Below are positions 1-12,600 of a DNA stretch of 64,000 nt, piece after piece. The notes below the pieces were generated by a model that ran no database searches, was not told the DNA's origin, and saw only the letters and a list, made by a program, of their open reading frames with translations. The position numbers were made by a program, and so were the translations under genes. This DNA is from Antedon bifida (taxonomy: Eukaryota > Echinodermata > Crinoidea > Comatulida > Antedonidae). How positions within the stretch are numbered: the first letter of the stretch is position 1; each line of letters opens with the position of its first letter. The stretch is from NCBI GenBank assembly GCA_963402885.1, contig OY727098.1, forward strand, positions 23,226,417-23,290,416. The letters run 5' to 3'.

Positions 1-486
1 ACAGACTAAAAACTAATTGTTATCCTCTGCGTCTACTCTGTGACTTCGTTTTTGTACGGTTTTCAAATTCGGTTTTGTTCCTCTTCTCCATATTCTTGGT
101 TCTATCATGTTTCGTCTTTCATATTCCTTGATTTTGACAATTTTGTCAGGGAGCTAAGCTTGGTGAGATGTTTTGCCTTACTTACAAAAAAAACTTTTAC
201 TTTTAGGTAGGACCTAAGACCTCAAGATACCGCCTGCTTCTTTGGACTCAAAATCCAACCCTAGCCATCATCACAAACTTGTGGTCTAGAGGTATGAACG
301 CCAGGTTAGTGATATGGTTTGAGACCCACCCAAGAATTAAAATGTCTGACTTAGGGCAAAATATCTGACCAATTTAGAATAATTAATATTCTTACTGTAG
401 CCTAATTAAAATGTCAGCATTGTTGGTAAAATGTCACTACCTCAATTTAAGATACAGTAGAAAATATAACAAAGGTATATACTCAC

Positions 487-3400
487 TGTGATAGTTTGTG
501 TACCTTCTATCATCATTGGCATTAGTACTGGTCCCACAGTGCTCAAGCTCGCCTCACTGCTGTACGTGAACACATGGTGTACAAACTGGAGGCCCATAAG
601 TTTTAGTTTATCATGACTAGTCTCTCCACTAACACATTCAGAAATCACCTGGTACAGTAAGCAGTAAAGATAAAAATTACAACTAAACCAATTTTATATC
701 TGTAAGGAAGACTAAAAACAACATGGATGGTAAACATCAAAAAGGAAACAGAACTTTTCTCATGCAGACCTATACACATGCTTGCTCAAAAATGTGGAGA
801 ACACAAGCGAGACACGCAATGTCTAACGGCGATTAGTATTTAAGATGATGATTATATAATATAATCTAATATATTTATCAAAAGATATTTGAATAATCAA
901 TCAAATTGTAGTCACTGGTTGATTAGAAGAATCTATTGCTTTACACATACAGTTAATAGGGGTTTAAATAGGGGTTTAAATAGGGGTTTAAATAGGGGTT
1001 TAAATAGGGGTTCGCCATAGTGTTAACATATATTGCCTCTCAGTAAATTCATTGGAAAGTAACTACTTAATACCAGTGTCTTAAGAGCAGACAGAGCAGG
1101 AATCAGAGATTAAAAATATATTTTATCATTTATAAATGAATAAAAATAAGTAATAACAACAACTATCTTCATTATTCTGTATGTTTGTTAACGGAACAGT
1201 CAATGACAACCTGATGTTCTCAATCATGAGAACAGCTAAGAAAACAAGTAACTATCTAACCTGAAGTAACTGCTGAGTATGGTTCGTTGCTTCCCTTGAC
1301 TTAAGTAGGTATGGAAACAGCTTTAATTTGATTCTAGTCGCCACTGCTGGCCGTTTGTCATCAGCTGGCATGTTTTCCTGAAATAAAAAAAAATTCTTGA
1401 AACAAAAAATACCTAGTACATACTGTACTGTATTAACGTTAACGGTCGTTTATTGTTCAGGAAGTTTTTAGGGGGGTGTGGGGGGTGTCATTTATTCGAG
1501 GGAGGTGTTTATTCAAGGAAGGTGTTTATTTTTTGGATGTAATATTGTAACAGGTATAATTAAATAAATTCTCACTAAATATGAAAAAAATACAACAAAA
1601 TCAATATTGATAGTGATAAAGTGATAAAATACAGTAAAATTTAATCTTTGTCAATTATAGGTCATGGAAGTCAGTGCATTTACCACTTTTGTTGTAACTT
1701 CATTGCCAAGAAATAAAGTGTAGAGCTGATCTATCACTTCAGAATCATTCCAGTCTACCTCACTAAAAATAAACACATTCAAATATGATCAAAATTGGTG
1801 TATTAAAAAAATATAAATAAAAATTGAATATTCAACAGAAGTAGAACAATTTGAATCATTTATGTTCCAGTCTTTCACAAAAAAAAAATAAAATAAAAAG
1901 ACATTTAGAAACAAGTTGACAATTTTTTATATTGTATTCAAATGTTTATGCTTACCTCTGAAATCGTTTTATTAAAATTTCTGCCCCTGTTACTACTCTG
2001 GAAACAAAATTAGAGAGAATAAATCAAATTACAAAAAAATAAATAAATTTACCATTGCAATCTAACAAATTAAACAAATTAATTATTAGTTGTTTCAAAA
2101 TAGAGAAATGGTAATGGTAATATGCCAACTGAGAATAATAGTAAAAGTATTAAAATCTAAAAATTATTTTAAAAATCCACTCAGAACATAGAGATAATAT
2201 TAAAAATGCTAGAGGGACAACTAAGTGGAAATGAAGCTAGGTGGTGATTAGGAGGTATATTGCATGAACATTGATATCTGGAACATCTGAGTGGCCCATT
2301 AGTTGCGTGGTAGTAAAAACATGGTGGCTCACTTTTTGAGTTTTTACTGTATATGACTTGAAGCTCTACTATACATACACAAGGTTTGTGGATTTACTCA
2401 CTTGTAACGAGTGTCTGCTGTAGCCACAATCAAATGGCAAATCACATCTTTCTCTGGCAGGATATCTGCACTTAAAAATTTGACAATACCAACTTTCCGC
2501 TAGAATAGAAAAGCAAATTGATTGTTATAGTATATGGAAGTAAAGGTGGGAAAATATGATAAGCAATGGTCTAACATTTATCTGGGCCCCATTGATGGTT
2601 TGATCTTTGCATAAGTAGAACAAAACTAGTTGTTGATGAATTTTGAACATTTGTATGCAAGTTCCTAAAAGCATAAATTCAAAAGTTTGGATTTGTAAAG
2701 AGTTCCAGCAAATGGTGTTAGCTAAAAAAGTATTATTTAAACAAATTACCAATTCAATATCCTGACCATCTGGAATACGGTCTCCAATCACTTTCTTGAG
2801 TGAATTGACACTTAGTCCCGGTGGAACGTTCAGCTTTAAAGTGTTGGTAGCTTCCCCAGCAGTAGCTGTGGCAGGCCTTGCTGGTTCAACCACACCACCT
2901 GTAGATGTTACTGGTACTAAACTGTAAAGTAACCAAGCGATTAACGTTTATACAATCATAGTGTTTTCAGTGGCGTAAACGGCTATGAGCGCTCTCTGGC
3001 TAAACCCAGGGGCCCCGGAGCTTATGGGGACCCTGAGCAGTGCCCAGAGGAAAGACAGGCATTAAAATATGTCAAAAAAGTCTAAAAACTCCCGGCCTCC
3101 AGCGTTGGAGTGCCACTTAGGGTTCCTAAACCAGTTACGCCACTGAGTATTTCAAAGCAAACTGAACTGTCTCTGCTGAAGAAGTCTTTTAACTCTCAGG
3201 TAAAACTAATAACTATTATTTTTTGTTGAAGTGACAAAATGCGATAAACAACATGGTTCTCATCAGCACCTCTCTAAATTTTGGTGCAAGATTTTGTAAA
3301 CTTTTAGTAGACATTTATCACATGAGTAAACTCTTTAATTCTGAACCACTTCTAGGAATGATGGCTAAATTGTGACTTTTTGTGGTCACCAACAGAAAAC

Positions 3401-6214
3401 CTAATTTGTATCAATAAACATAATATACAGTATTACATTAGACTCTGTTTTGGCCTACACTTTAGTTTTGTATTTTAAACAATAGAAATTTAAAACGGGG
3501 CTTAATCATTTTTATTTTGGTGCCAGCCCTTGACTAATTGCTCTTGTTTGAAATTGGTATAGTCAAAAACATAATCACTACTTAACCAGCCTTCTTACAA
3601 TAACGATTTAAACTGACAATTCCATGTTGACTGAATTCTAATCTAAAAACAAAAATGAATTAATGTTACCAGCCATCTTACCTGAATGTGTATGGCAATA
3701 AAAGATAGTCAAACATAAAATCCAGCATCAGTTTGGAAACCTCTGGTTTTCCCGATACCGGAAATAGAGCCTTCTTCTTGTCAACGTCTCTAGGCATCTC
3801 AATATTTGGCAATGCTGATACAATCATTTGCATAAGGCTGGAAAAATAATTAAAACAATAATTTATCAAAATCTAGTATTAAACTTTAGCAAAATCGGAC
3901 TTGGGCTGGGGTTGTGTCTGAAAGTTAGAATGTTTTTAGTGTCTCATATCCACCTGTAGTATATTCAATTAATAAATTATGGTTGGTTGAAATAAATTGT
4001 GTACTTACAGATGTTGCTGGTGAGTTGGTTTGTTATCTAAGCACTGGATAAGAGAGCTCACAAGAGCACCCTTTTTCTCATTTTGTAAACGACTGTAACC
4101 ATCTTTTAAATACATAATTGTAAAATTCTGTAAAAAAAATCAACTTAATTAAAGATGTATTGTCCCTTTGTCAAATTCCAAAAAAATAAAAAATAAAAGA
4201 TTTCGAAAAAAAGTGGGTCATTTTGAAGTATCATAATAGTTATTAACTTTCACCAAAAATTAGTCGAAAAAAAAATCATTTAACTGAAATACAGACGTTT
4301 TTTGGTTCAAAAAATAACCTTGACTTCCAGTCAAAGTTTTCAATCAAAACATACCTCATAATGCAACGCGCTTATTTGGCTACTCTGTATGCATACTCAT
4401 AAAACTTCCTCGCGATCTGTGTGAAAACACCTTCTCAACCGTTAAGAGTTGTAAACAATCCTAATTAGCATCATGCATAATGTATACTCGTGGTTTGAAA
4501 TCTTTGTTTACTTTCGCTCGCGACGATTTTCCAGACGAAATGTAATCAAATTAATTTAGCTTTTAATTACGTAAAATTGTTGTTTTTGACTCGAATTTTC
4601 GACTTAAAGTGAATAACTTTAATATTACTTTGATATGGCCAATTTAAATTTAGAATATTTTGACCTTCATTTTTTTGTGTTTCAAGGGACAATACATCTT
4701 TAAATACAGTATTTGTATTATAAATGGTTAAACTTATTCGTAATAATTATTTTCAGAGTAAAATATCAATTAATAATATGAATATTAAAAGACTACTACA
4801 GTTACATCTTTTATTCATTCAATAAGGTTATATTGCATAAATAACAAAATAATTAAGAAAATAATTCATATTGAATGCATTAACCATTATTGGGATCATT
4901 TTCTAGAAACAATGAAAAAACTCATCAAAATTTATGGTTAAAACTTATTATTTTTATTGCTATACAAAGCGCCATGAGCTTCACTTGGGTGGGGAACCGG
5001 CACTATACAAGTTTTCATTTATTATTATTATTATGTGTAAAACTAATTGAGTAATGATTTGTGATTATGTATGTTTATTTGTATGATGTTTACTTTGCTT
5101 TAAAAACAGAAACACTTACTGTCACAAAAGAGGTATTAGCTGGATCCTTATACTGATTAAGTAATGACTCCATTGGTAACTGAACCTGTGGCCTGCTCTT
5201 TAACCGTTTGTTAATATGTGCCAATAACTGTATAACCTGTGGAAACACATATAAAAAAGAGTGACTTTTATTGAATAGATTTTTATGTATAGATAAGATA
5301 CAATAAAAATGTTGGTGTTCAGAATTTGTTTTGTTTTAATGTGGATGGATATATAGTTGAATATTTTTTTGAGCATTAATCTTCAATTACAATATACATT
5401 TTCTAAAATACTAGATTCTGACCACAGAATATGTAATCTCTGGTTATTGTCATTAAACACGACATTTTACTTTGTTTTACACAGAACCAAAGAAATTTAT
5501 TTACCTTCTTGCGGACTCCAGCATGCTTACTTGCTAGTTTAAGTAAAACGGGTGGTAAAAATCTGTTGATAAACTTCTCCAATTCTTCATCCGATGTAAC
5601 AGAACCAACACGTAGAAACACACGCTCTAACAATGCTATAAAAGTAATGTATTATTTTTTATTATTTATGATATATGAATAGTACTCCTCAGACATTGTA
5701 TTTTCTGATATGTATCCCATACTGTATGTATTGTATCAGGATTTTCTTGTGCAATTTAAATTTGTGCAAGGATTTCATTACCTTTTGCAATTCGAAATTG
5801 TGCATGTTAATCAAATTAATTGCACTGCGCAATTTGAATACAAACAAAGAGTAATAAATTTGAAATTGCGCAAGAAATTTTAATTTGTTCGTCCAGGGCA
5901 AGCCTGGCCCTGGTTTGGCCTAGACATATCTTATATTATGGATTTCTAGGCCTATATATAGAATCGGCTAAGCCCTAGCCTAGTGGACTTAAAAACTGAA
6001 AGAGGGCTATAGACTAGGCCTAGCCTACTAGGCCTAGCTAGTATAGGCCTATCCCCCCCTACATAAACCTAGCCTAGGCCTACTGTAGGCTAGCCTCTAC
6101 TAGCTAATTTTCACGAGCAAGGCAAGGAAGGTATGCAAACTAAGCCTAATTAATGTATTGCATAAACGTCGTACAAAAATACTCCTACTTACCTAATTCA
6201 TCTTGCGCGCTCAT
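487..6214 (-). CDS. ECPAS: Proteasome adaptor and scaffold protein ECM29, N-terminal part (partial gene)
   Basis: Eleven coding exons join in frame: 6214-6193, 5635-5505, 5236-5120, 4127-4009, 3837-3682, 2921-2750, 2499-2402, 1997-1956, 1762-1684, 1377-1261 and 648-487, about 405 codons; the rest lies beyond the left edge. ECM29 is a HEAT-repeat scaffold that links the 26S proteasome to membranes and motors and acts in proteasome quality control. The N-terminus reads LERVFLRVG then [11 protein letters not shown] and GVRKKV, followed by [26 protein letters not shown], the short loop ending in VIGD, and LQFVHH; this order matches the vertebrate ECM29 N-terminus. The start is the ATG at 6214, which begins a 22-nt first exon with a clean GTAAGT donor. 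It is head-to-head with the mucolipin gene. The 1762-1684 exon donor (GTAAAT) was chosen because reading on meets a stop. Family identity is strong; single exon edges less so. Confidence 0.88.
954..1014. repeat. 12-bp tandem repeat (TAGGGGTTTAAA)x5
   Basis: Five consecutive TAGGGGTTTAAA units in the intron between ECPAS exons 1377-1261 and 648-487. Confidence 0.95.
2968..3145. mobile_element. Short hAT-like MITE in ECPAS intron 5
   Basis: Terminal inverted repeats CAGTGGCGTAAAC and GTTACGCCACTG bound 178 bp that is G+C-richer than its flanks. Flanking octamers AGTGTTTT and AGTATTTC could be a decayed 8-bp target duplication, as expected for hAT elements. No coding capacity. Confidence 0.65.
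4153..4699. mobile_element. TTAA-flanked MITE in ECPAS intron 3
   Basis: Inverted ends AGATGTATTGTCCCTTTG and CAAGGGACAATACATCT bound about 547 bp, flanked on both sides by TTAA. A related element is at 45740-46023 and a single left end at 59499. No transposase frame is present. Confidence 0.72.
4969..5034 (+). repeat. LINE-like 3' tail remnant
   Basis: GCGCCATGAGC, then CCGGCACTATACAAG, then an ATT/ATTATT tail, resembling the 3' end of L2/CR1-type elements. A diverged relative is at about 14030-14098. Too short for a family call. Confidence 0.4.
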
Positions 6215-6640
6215 ATTATTATTATTTTTTTGTCTTTATTCTTTTCAAAAAAAGAAATGAGGAGAGCGAAGTTAAAAGTGTGACATAGCAGAAAAAACGT
6301 CTGCTCTAATTCTAAGACAACATATTTGAAAATTGTATATAAATAAATCTATAATATGTTTTAGTAAATAAATTATTAGCATCAATTACTTAAAAAATAT
6401 TTATACATTATAAAACAATGCATTTGTCATATTTTGTATCTTTATTGATTATTTAAAACATAATTTTATAATTTAAAATATATAGTTTCATGTATGAAAA
6501 GAAATCAAGTCATGCTTGAACAAGCATGACACATAACAAAAGAAAAAGGGTCACAAGACAGTCGTCCGCGACATTTTTACGCCAACGTAAACTACTACGG
6601 AAATTATCAAATTATTTAAGGAAGACACATGAGTAAATAC
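6215..6640. promoter_or_regulatory. Likely bidirectional promoter between ECPAS and mucolipin
   Basis: The ECPAS start codon (minus, 6214) and the inferred noncoding first exon of mucolipin (plus, ending at the GTGAGT donor after 6686) lie within about 430 bp, head to head. The stretch is AT-rich with no TATA box that I can defend. AGGCCTAG-type sequence flanks it on both sides (about 5905-6110 and 6720-6960). The promoter role is inferred from gene arrangement only. Confidence 0.45.
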
Positions 6641-6686
6641 AGCCGTATTTGTGTATCTGTTCGCGATCATTACAACACAGACGACG
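6600..6686 (+). other. Probable noncoding first exon of the mucolipin gene
   Basis: A strong donor (CGACG then GTGAGT) lies at 6687 on the plus strand, just downstream of the ECPAS divergent start, and the first coding exon at 9632 has an in-frame upstream leader with its own acceptor. The 5' edge is not visible; 6600 is a placeholder. Confidence 0.35.
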
Positions 6687-9631
6687 GTGAGTCTGCCTTT
6701 GCTAAATTTGTTTATTATCAAATGTGTTTAGCCTAAATCATTAGGTCCTATTCAGGCTAGTCTAGGCCATCTAACTCCGTGTTTGAACGTCGTCGTCGTG
6801 ATGGCAGTACTCGTCGTCGTTCGTAGGAGGCTAGGCCTAGCCTAGTTAAGAGGCTAGATAGGCATACGTCCTACTCTACTAGCAGAACCTAGTAGTATAC
6901 TATACTACTGTAGTATGTATTATGAAGGCTAGAAATACCTGTCTGTCCTAGTATCTACTAATTATTAATAAAATGTGTAAATTCGCTAAAAATATTTAAA
7001 GAATTTAGTTCACGGAACAGGTCATTTTTAGTCCCCCAAGCTGTGACAATTTAGTGCTAGGCCTACAGTATTCTCAATTTCAGATCACTTGTTATTCATT
7101 CAGCCGCCTTAAACAAATGTATTGTTTTTATTTATACCCTCTGTAAAAAACTAAGCGAAACAGCATTATATTGGTTTGTATCTATACCATATGGAATGCC
7201 AGCTTTAAACCGATGTGGGAAAATTGTTCCCTATAGTAATAATATAATTTTTAGCTGTAATTTTTTATAACAATCTGACTTTTATGCCTGATACGTTTTC
7301 TTCTACCTTTGCCTTCTTATTTAAGTGTTTTGTATTTGTTGTCTTGTATTGCCCTGCATACTGTATATGTTTGGCCCCCAAGCTGTGACCTGGGATGTTT
7401 GTTACATTTTTTTTGTTTTTTTTAAATTTGAAATAAAGGATGATTTTATATACTGTATTTTCACAAATTTCTTCAGTCCTGATGATTAATTTAAATAATC
7501 CTTTCTTTGTACCAATATTTCACTGACATTGTTTGTACAGTAAGTATTACTGTTCAGTACTTGCTTTGCCCAGGTCAAAATAAAATCCCATTGTTTAAAG
7601 TTTGACACATGACTGTTGTTAATCAATCAGCTAGGTCAGAATGCTTATCATTTATAAAGTTTACCCTATCATGTTTATCTAATCTTGTACTTTGTACTAA
7701 TTGCATGTACACCATTTTTGATTAACTAAAATAGAAAAAACAGATTTTAAATGATAATTATTAATAGAAACAAAGTATAACTTTCTATTGACTTATTTAT
7801 AAAGAATAGAAGTGAGTATTGATTCATGAAAAACAAGTCTATTCAACTTTTATTTTCTGACAATCTGTCTGATATTACAAACAAAAATACCTTTTGGTTT
7901 CTGTAACAACCATCAACAAATAACACGAAGGAGAGACGACCGTTGACAGTAAATGCCTATTTATCTCCATAACATTCTGGAATCCATCAGGATACATATT
8001 ATATTTAAACAATTTTATCATTTTGTTTTTTACTATTCTGTCAAGAAAACCAATGATAGAAACCATGTATGATAATATATAGGTAGAAAATGTAGGGAAT
8101 TTTTTTTTAACTGTGTACCTACTGTAATTGTCTTATTTTTGAAATTTTTAACTGTAGTTTTTTTTAAATTTTTATTAAACATCAAATCTAATTTTAAGAA
8201 TAATTTTTATGCTACAGTATGTATATTTTATAGTGTACACCTTTCTTTAATTTGTGTTCATACTGTATAGAAATAAAAGTTTTTCCTTAGACAAATTTTA
8301 AATTAAAATTTTTTTACTGTGTACCAAAACTGGTTATTTTTTTCATTGTTAAACATCATATCTAATTTAAAGAATAATTTTTATTCTACGTTTTTTATAT
8401 ATTGTAATTTTATATTTATGTAGGCTTTCACACTATAGTAGAAATATTTAAAAACAATTAATTAGTTTGTTTATTTACTGTAGTAACACTAAAAGACTTA
8501 ACTTTCCTTCCCTTAGCAAATTTTATAGAAAATATGCTAAAAATAGAATGAAATGAAATGTTAGTAGAAATAGGATACCTCTAATGTTTAAGTATTGAAA
8601 ATAGAAACAATTTCATACAAGGAAATTGCTTCACATTTGGACATTATAAGGATCTACTTTGGCTTTCAAGAATTGTAGAAGTTTGATTGAACAATTTGAT
8701 AACATTTCCTGTACCTTTTTAAATAACACTTAATGTGTGGGAAAAACAAAAACAAACAAATCCAGGTGCCGTTTTTGTGTTAAAATTGACTGTACAGTTC
8801 AGGTTGGTAGTGTATGTCATTTTGTCATGTATTTTAAGTGTATAAAAAAGCTATATTTACTATACAATTTCTACAGTACTGTACAGTAGTAGTACTGTAC
8901 AGAGTAGTACTGGTGGTAACAGTGTAACCATTGTTTGATATCTATGGTATCGCCCACACTACAGTATGTGGGAACAATTAACTGAAGATTTTGTAATAAC
9001 TTCATGTACGCTGAACAGATACATAATTTCTATTTTTGGATGCAGAAGGCTACAAAACAGCTTTTGTACAAAACAGCCTACTGTACATGTACTGAAGTGG
9101 TTACAGAATTTGTACCCCTTACAAAAATGTTATATAGAATTCTATAAAAAAAATTGTATAGAAGATCTATAGAATTTTCTATAGATTTCTATAGTTTTTT
9201 ATAGAAACATTCTATAGAAATCCTATGAAAACTCTATGAAAACTCTATAAAAATTTTATGGAAACTCTATAGAAATTCTTTGGAAACCCTATAGAAATTC
9301 TATGGAAAAAATGTGCACTGAACAGATACATATATTTCTATTATTGGATGCAGAAGGCTACAAAACAGCTTTTGAAAAAACAGCCTACTGTACATGTACT
9401 GAATGGTTACAGGATTTGTACCAGTAACTTTAAACAAATTAATATATACTTCTTCTCTACTGCAAATGACACCTTTATTAGTAATTCTCTAAAATTTATG
9501 TTACTTAGGTCTGTAACTTGAGGAGCAGAGAAAGCAACCATCTGTTGGTTTGCCAAGTTGTTGAGTTAAGGATTCTTTTAAAGGGTTTTAAAGAAATGTA
9601 TACATTATTTGTATTTTAAATTTTCATACAG
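6687..9631 (+). other. Mucolipin intron 1 (no gene seen)
   Basis: AT-rich intron. It holds an AGGCCTAG/TAGTAG patch near 6720-6960, T-rich runs around 8100-8400 and the 306-bp-spaced duplication near 9011-9421. No coding-like open frame with splice support was seen on either strand. Confidence 0.5.
9011..9421. repeat. Local direct duplication with a CTATAGAA-rich spacer
   Basis: About 105 bp starting TGAACAGATACAT and ending near TTTGTACC occurs at 9013-9117 and again at 9317-9421 with a few differences. The spacer (about 9130-9310) is a degenerate tandem array of CTATAGAAATT-like units. It lies in mucolipin intron 1. Confidence 0.75.
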
Positions 9632-9645
9632 AACTACCAAATATA

Positions 9646-12600
9646 ATGGATACTAGCAGAAGCGTCACTGCGACAACCCGCTCAAGAGCAAACACTTACG
9701 AAAACCCACCTCAAAACGGTACTTTAAATTGTAGTTATTTTGAGGGACATTCAAATGAGGTGGAATGCTTTCGACGCATGTTAAAGTACTTTTTTATGAA
9801 CACATGGCAAAAGTATAAAGCAAAAGGACGGAAACCATGGAAACTCGGTGTTCAATTATTAAAGATAATATTCGTGACAGTTCAAGTAGGTTTTAACTAT
9901 TTATATGTTTTTCTTACAGTACATACAGTATTCATATTTCTTTTCTTAGTTGTAATAATATATTGCAATCATATGTTTAAGTGGTTATCATCTTTTCAAA
10001 AATGAGTTTCATTTAACAGAATATCATCATACATCTTCTTAAAATGTTCATGGTAATAAAGAGGATTCTGTTACAAGATCATGTGATCACTTTTATACAG
10101 TATAAAACAGTACTTTGGATGATGCTTACTGTCAATGTTTATTGACCTAGCTGTGAGGTTAACACCTGAATGTATAATTCATTCTTTTGATGGATACAAA
10201 TATCAGATTATTCATTGTCACATTTGTCACATATACAGTACAGTAGACATGCAATGATTCATTTGTCCACTGTCCCAATAAAGTGACTCTCTGGAAACTC
10301 CCCTAAAATCAGATTTTTTTTTTAGTTCCAAATTTTCCCATTTTCTTTTTTACCATTAAAAATATTCAGAATAGAATACCAGACTTTTCCAAAAACCATC
10401 CATATTAGGTTAGCTTAACAGTGTCTGATATGGGGAAAGTTGACTCTAAATAGTTTTATTTCCCTGTATTTGATGTGTTAGCCTATGATCTAAAATTAGA
10501 TTGATTGAGGCATCAAGCAGCAGTCTGTACAAACAGTTCAGAAGGATACCAAATTGAAAAAAACTGGTTTGTCTTCTTTAAACGTCTATTCTCAGTTCTT
10601 CTCCTTTTTTTTTCTAGCTATGCTTGTTTGGCTACAATCAATTCTCTCTTGTGACATTCTTAGAAGGAAATCAATGGGCGTTTGAACACATGTTTATGCT
10701 GAAGTGGGACAATGCTTATGATTCTTTTGCCTATCCGAATACTCGTAATCTTTATGCTATATACGAGAAAAAAGAATTTTATGATCACGTGGATCATGCA
10801 GTGAATCAGGTACAGTAATGAATCCAAATGAACAACAACAAAAAATATATCCACTAGTGGGCGATCTATTCAAAACTTACTGTGTAGAAAATAAGTGGAT
10901 AAAAAATTTGGTAATTGTTATTCAAAACTAACTTTTTTTATACAAGACTCAACAGTTTTTTTTAAAGAACTAACTACATACACATGGTGTACCACACTTT
11001 ATATCATACGTTTTTGAATGAAATCAACTTTGTATACTGTACTTTATCAGAAAATTAGGCGCCATTGTCTGGTTTAAATTTGTGGTAACCATCTTTTTCC
11101 AGCTATTACATTAAGAAATACTACCTGTAGGGGCGGATCCAGCATTATAGATTAGCGGGGTGGGGGGTTTGGCTAAATATTTCATAAATGATAAAAACGA
11201 TCCGTTGGTTTGTAGAGAAATAAAAATGGTCATTATTTCATTAAAAAAGACATGGCTATTAAATTTTATGGAGAGTGGGAGGCTAAAGCCTGTTTAGTCC
11301 CGCCTAAATCCGCGCCTGAATACAATAAAACAATTTCCTTTTCACATATCACAAAGCTGTGAAAATAAATGAAACATACAGTATGAAAAATATAATAATA
11401 TTTGTGAATAGTTTGTAAACTCTGGCTTCCTGCTATTAAAATACTAAACACATTTCTAGTACAAATTTCAATTGTCCTTTCTTGGGTATCATCACAGGAA
11501 ATGTCTAGATTAAGCTTAGTAACCACAGCATCATGAGTTTTCTGGCAAAGTCTGGCAAATCGCGAAAATTTCTAGTAAACACACTTTGTAAATAAATCGT
11601 AAAAAATTATAAATGTTGATTTTTTTAGTTTCTTTTGCTTATCTAGACTCATTAAGTAGATTTTGCGATGCATCTGTGACGTCACAGCAGTTTACGGAGA
11701 CGGCTGTACGGCGAGCGCGTGCTGCGATATCCTTCATCTCGCGATTGTTCTGAAATCATATGTACATCCCTAATACGTTGTAAAAATATGGTCCTCGGTC
11801 AAGTTGTCCTTTAACAGTTATTAATTTATTATTTCTCTTTTTAAAACTCTAGTTTGCCAAGCTAGAAGATCTTGCTATAGGATCGTATGAGTATGCGGAT
11901 AATTCCACTGAACATCATGAAGTAGACATATGCCAGACATATTATGCCAACATTACTGCATCTGAAAATACATATTCTGTAGACCTAAACAAAAAAACAG
12001 GTAAGTAAAATTGTATTCATTTTATTGTAATTATAGAAATATTTTTGTGTGTTTTTTTTTATCTAAAAAATGTAAATACAAATTTCTTAATTAAAATGGT
12101 TGAAGAAACTTATCTATAATGTATTTCAATATTTATAAAAAACAAACAAATTATAACTGTATTGGTAATATTCTTTGTACAATGAAATAAAGTCCACATG
12201 ATAAACTTAAACTGGAATAAATCACTGTGCTCTAAATTTTAATTTTTTTTTTATTTCAGATTGTTGGAAAATTAAGGTTGATACTGCATCAAACTTCTCT
12301 TTTTTAGAATATCTGAGAAATCAAAATGAATCAGAAATTAACTTTGACAGGTATAAGAATTTCAAACGATTTATAAACTCTATATTAGTAAAAATGTGCT
12401 TTATAAAACCATATCAGCTAAAATCAAGAAACTCACAATAATTTAATCAAAGTAGGACTATTTAGGTATTTAGTAAAAATGTTTATGCATTGAGAATGCA
12501 TTTCACCATGTGCATTTAGCCTGAAAAGGAAATCTCCTCATTCAACCTTATGGGGCTTTATTTTCTACCTGAATTGGAAAATTCCTAGCAGTACTATGAT

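Noticed and set aside
265-335. tRNA-like stretch with GTGGTCTAGAGGTATGAACGCC
   Set aside because: An A-box-like run, but no convincing T-arm or paired acceptor stem.
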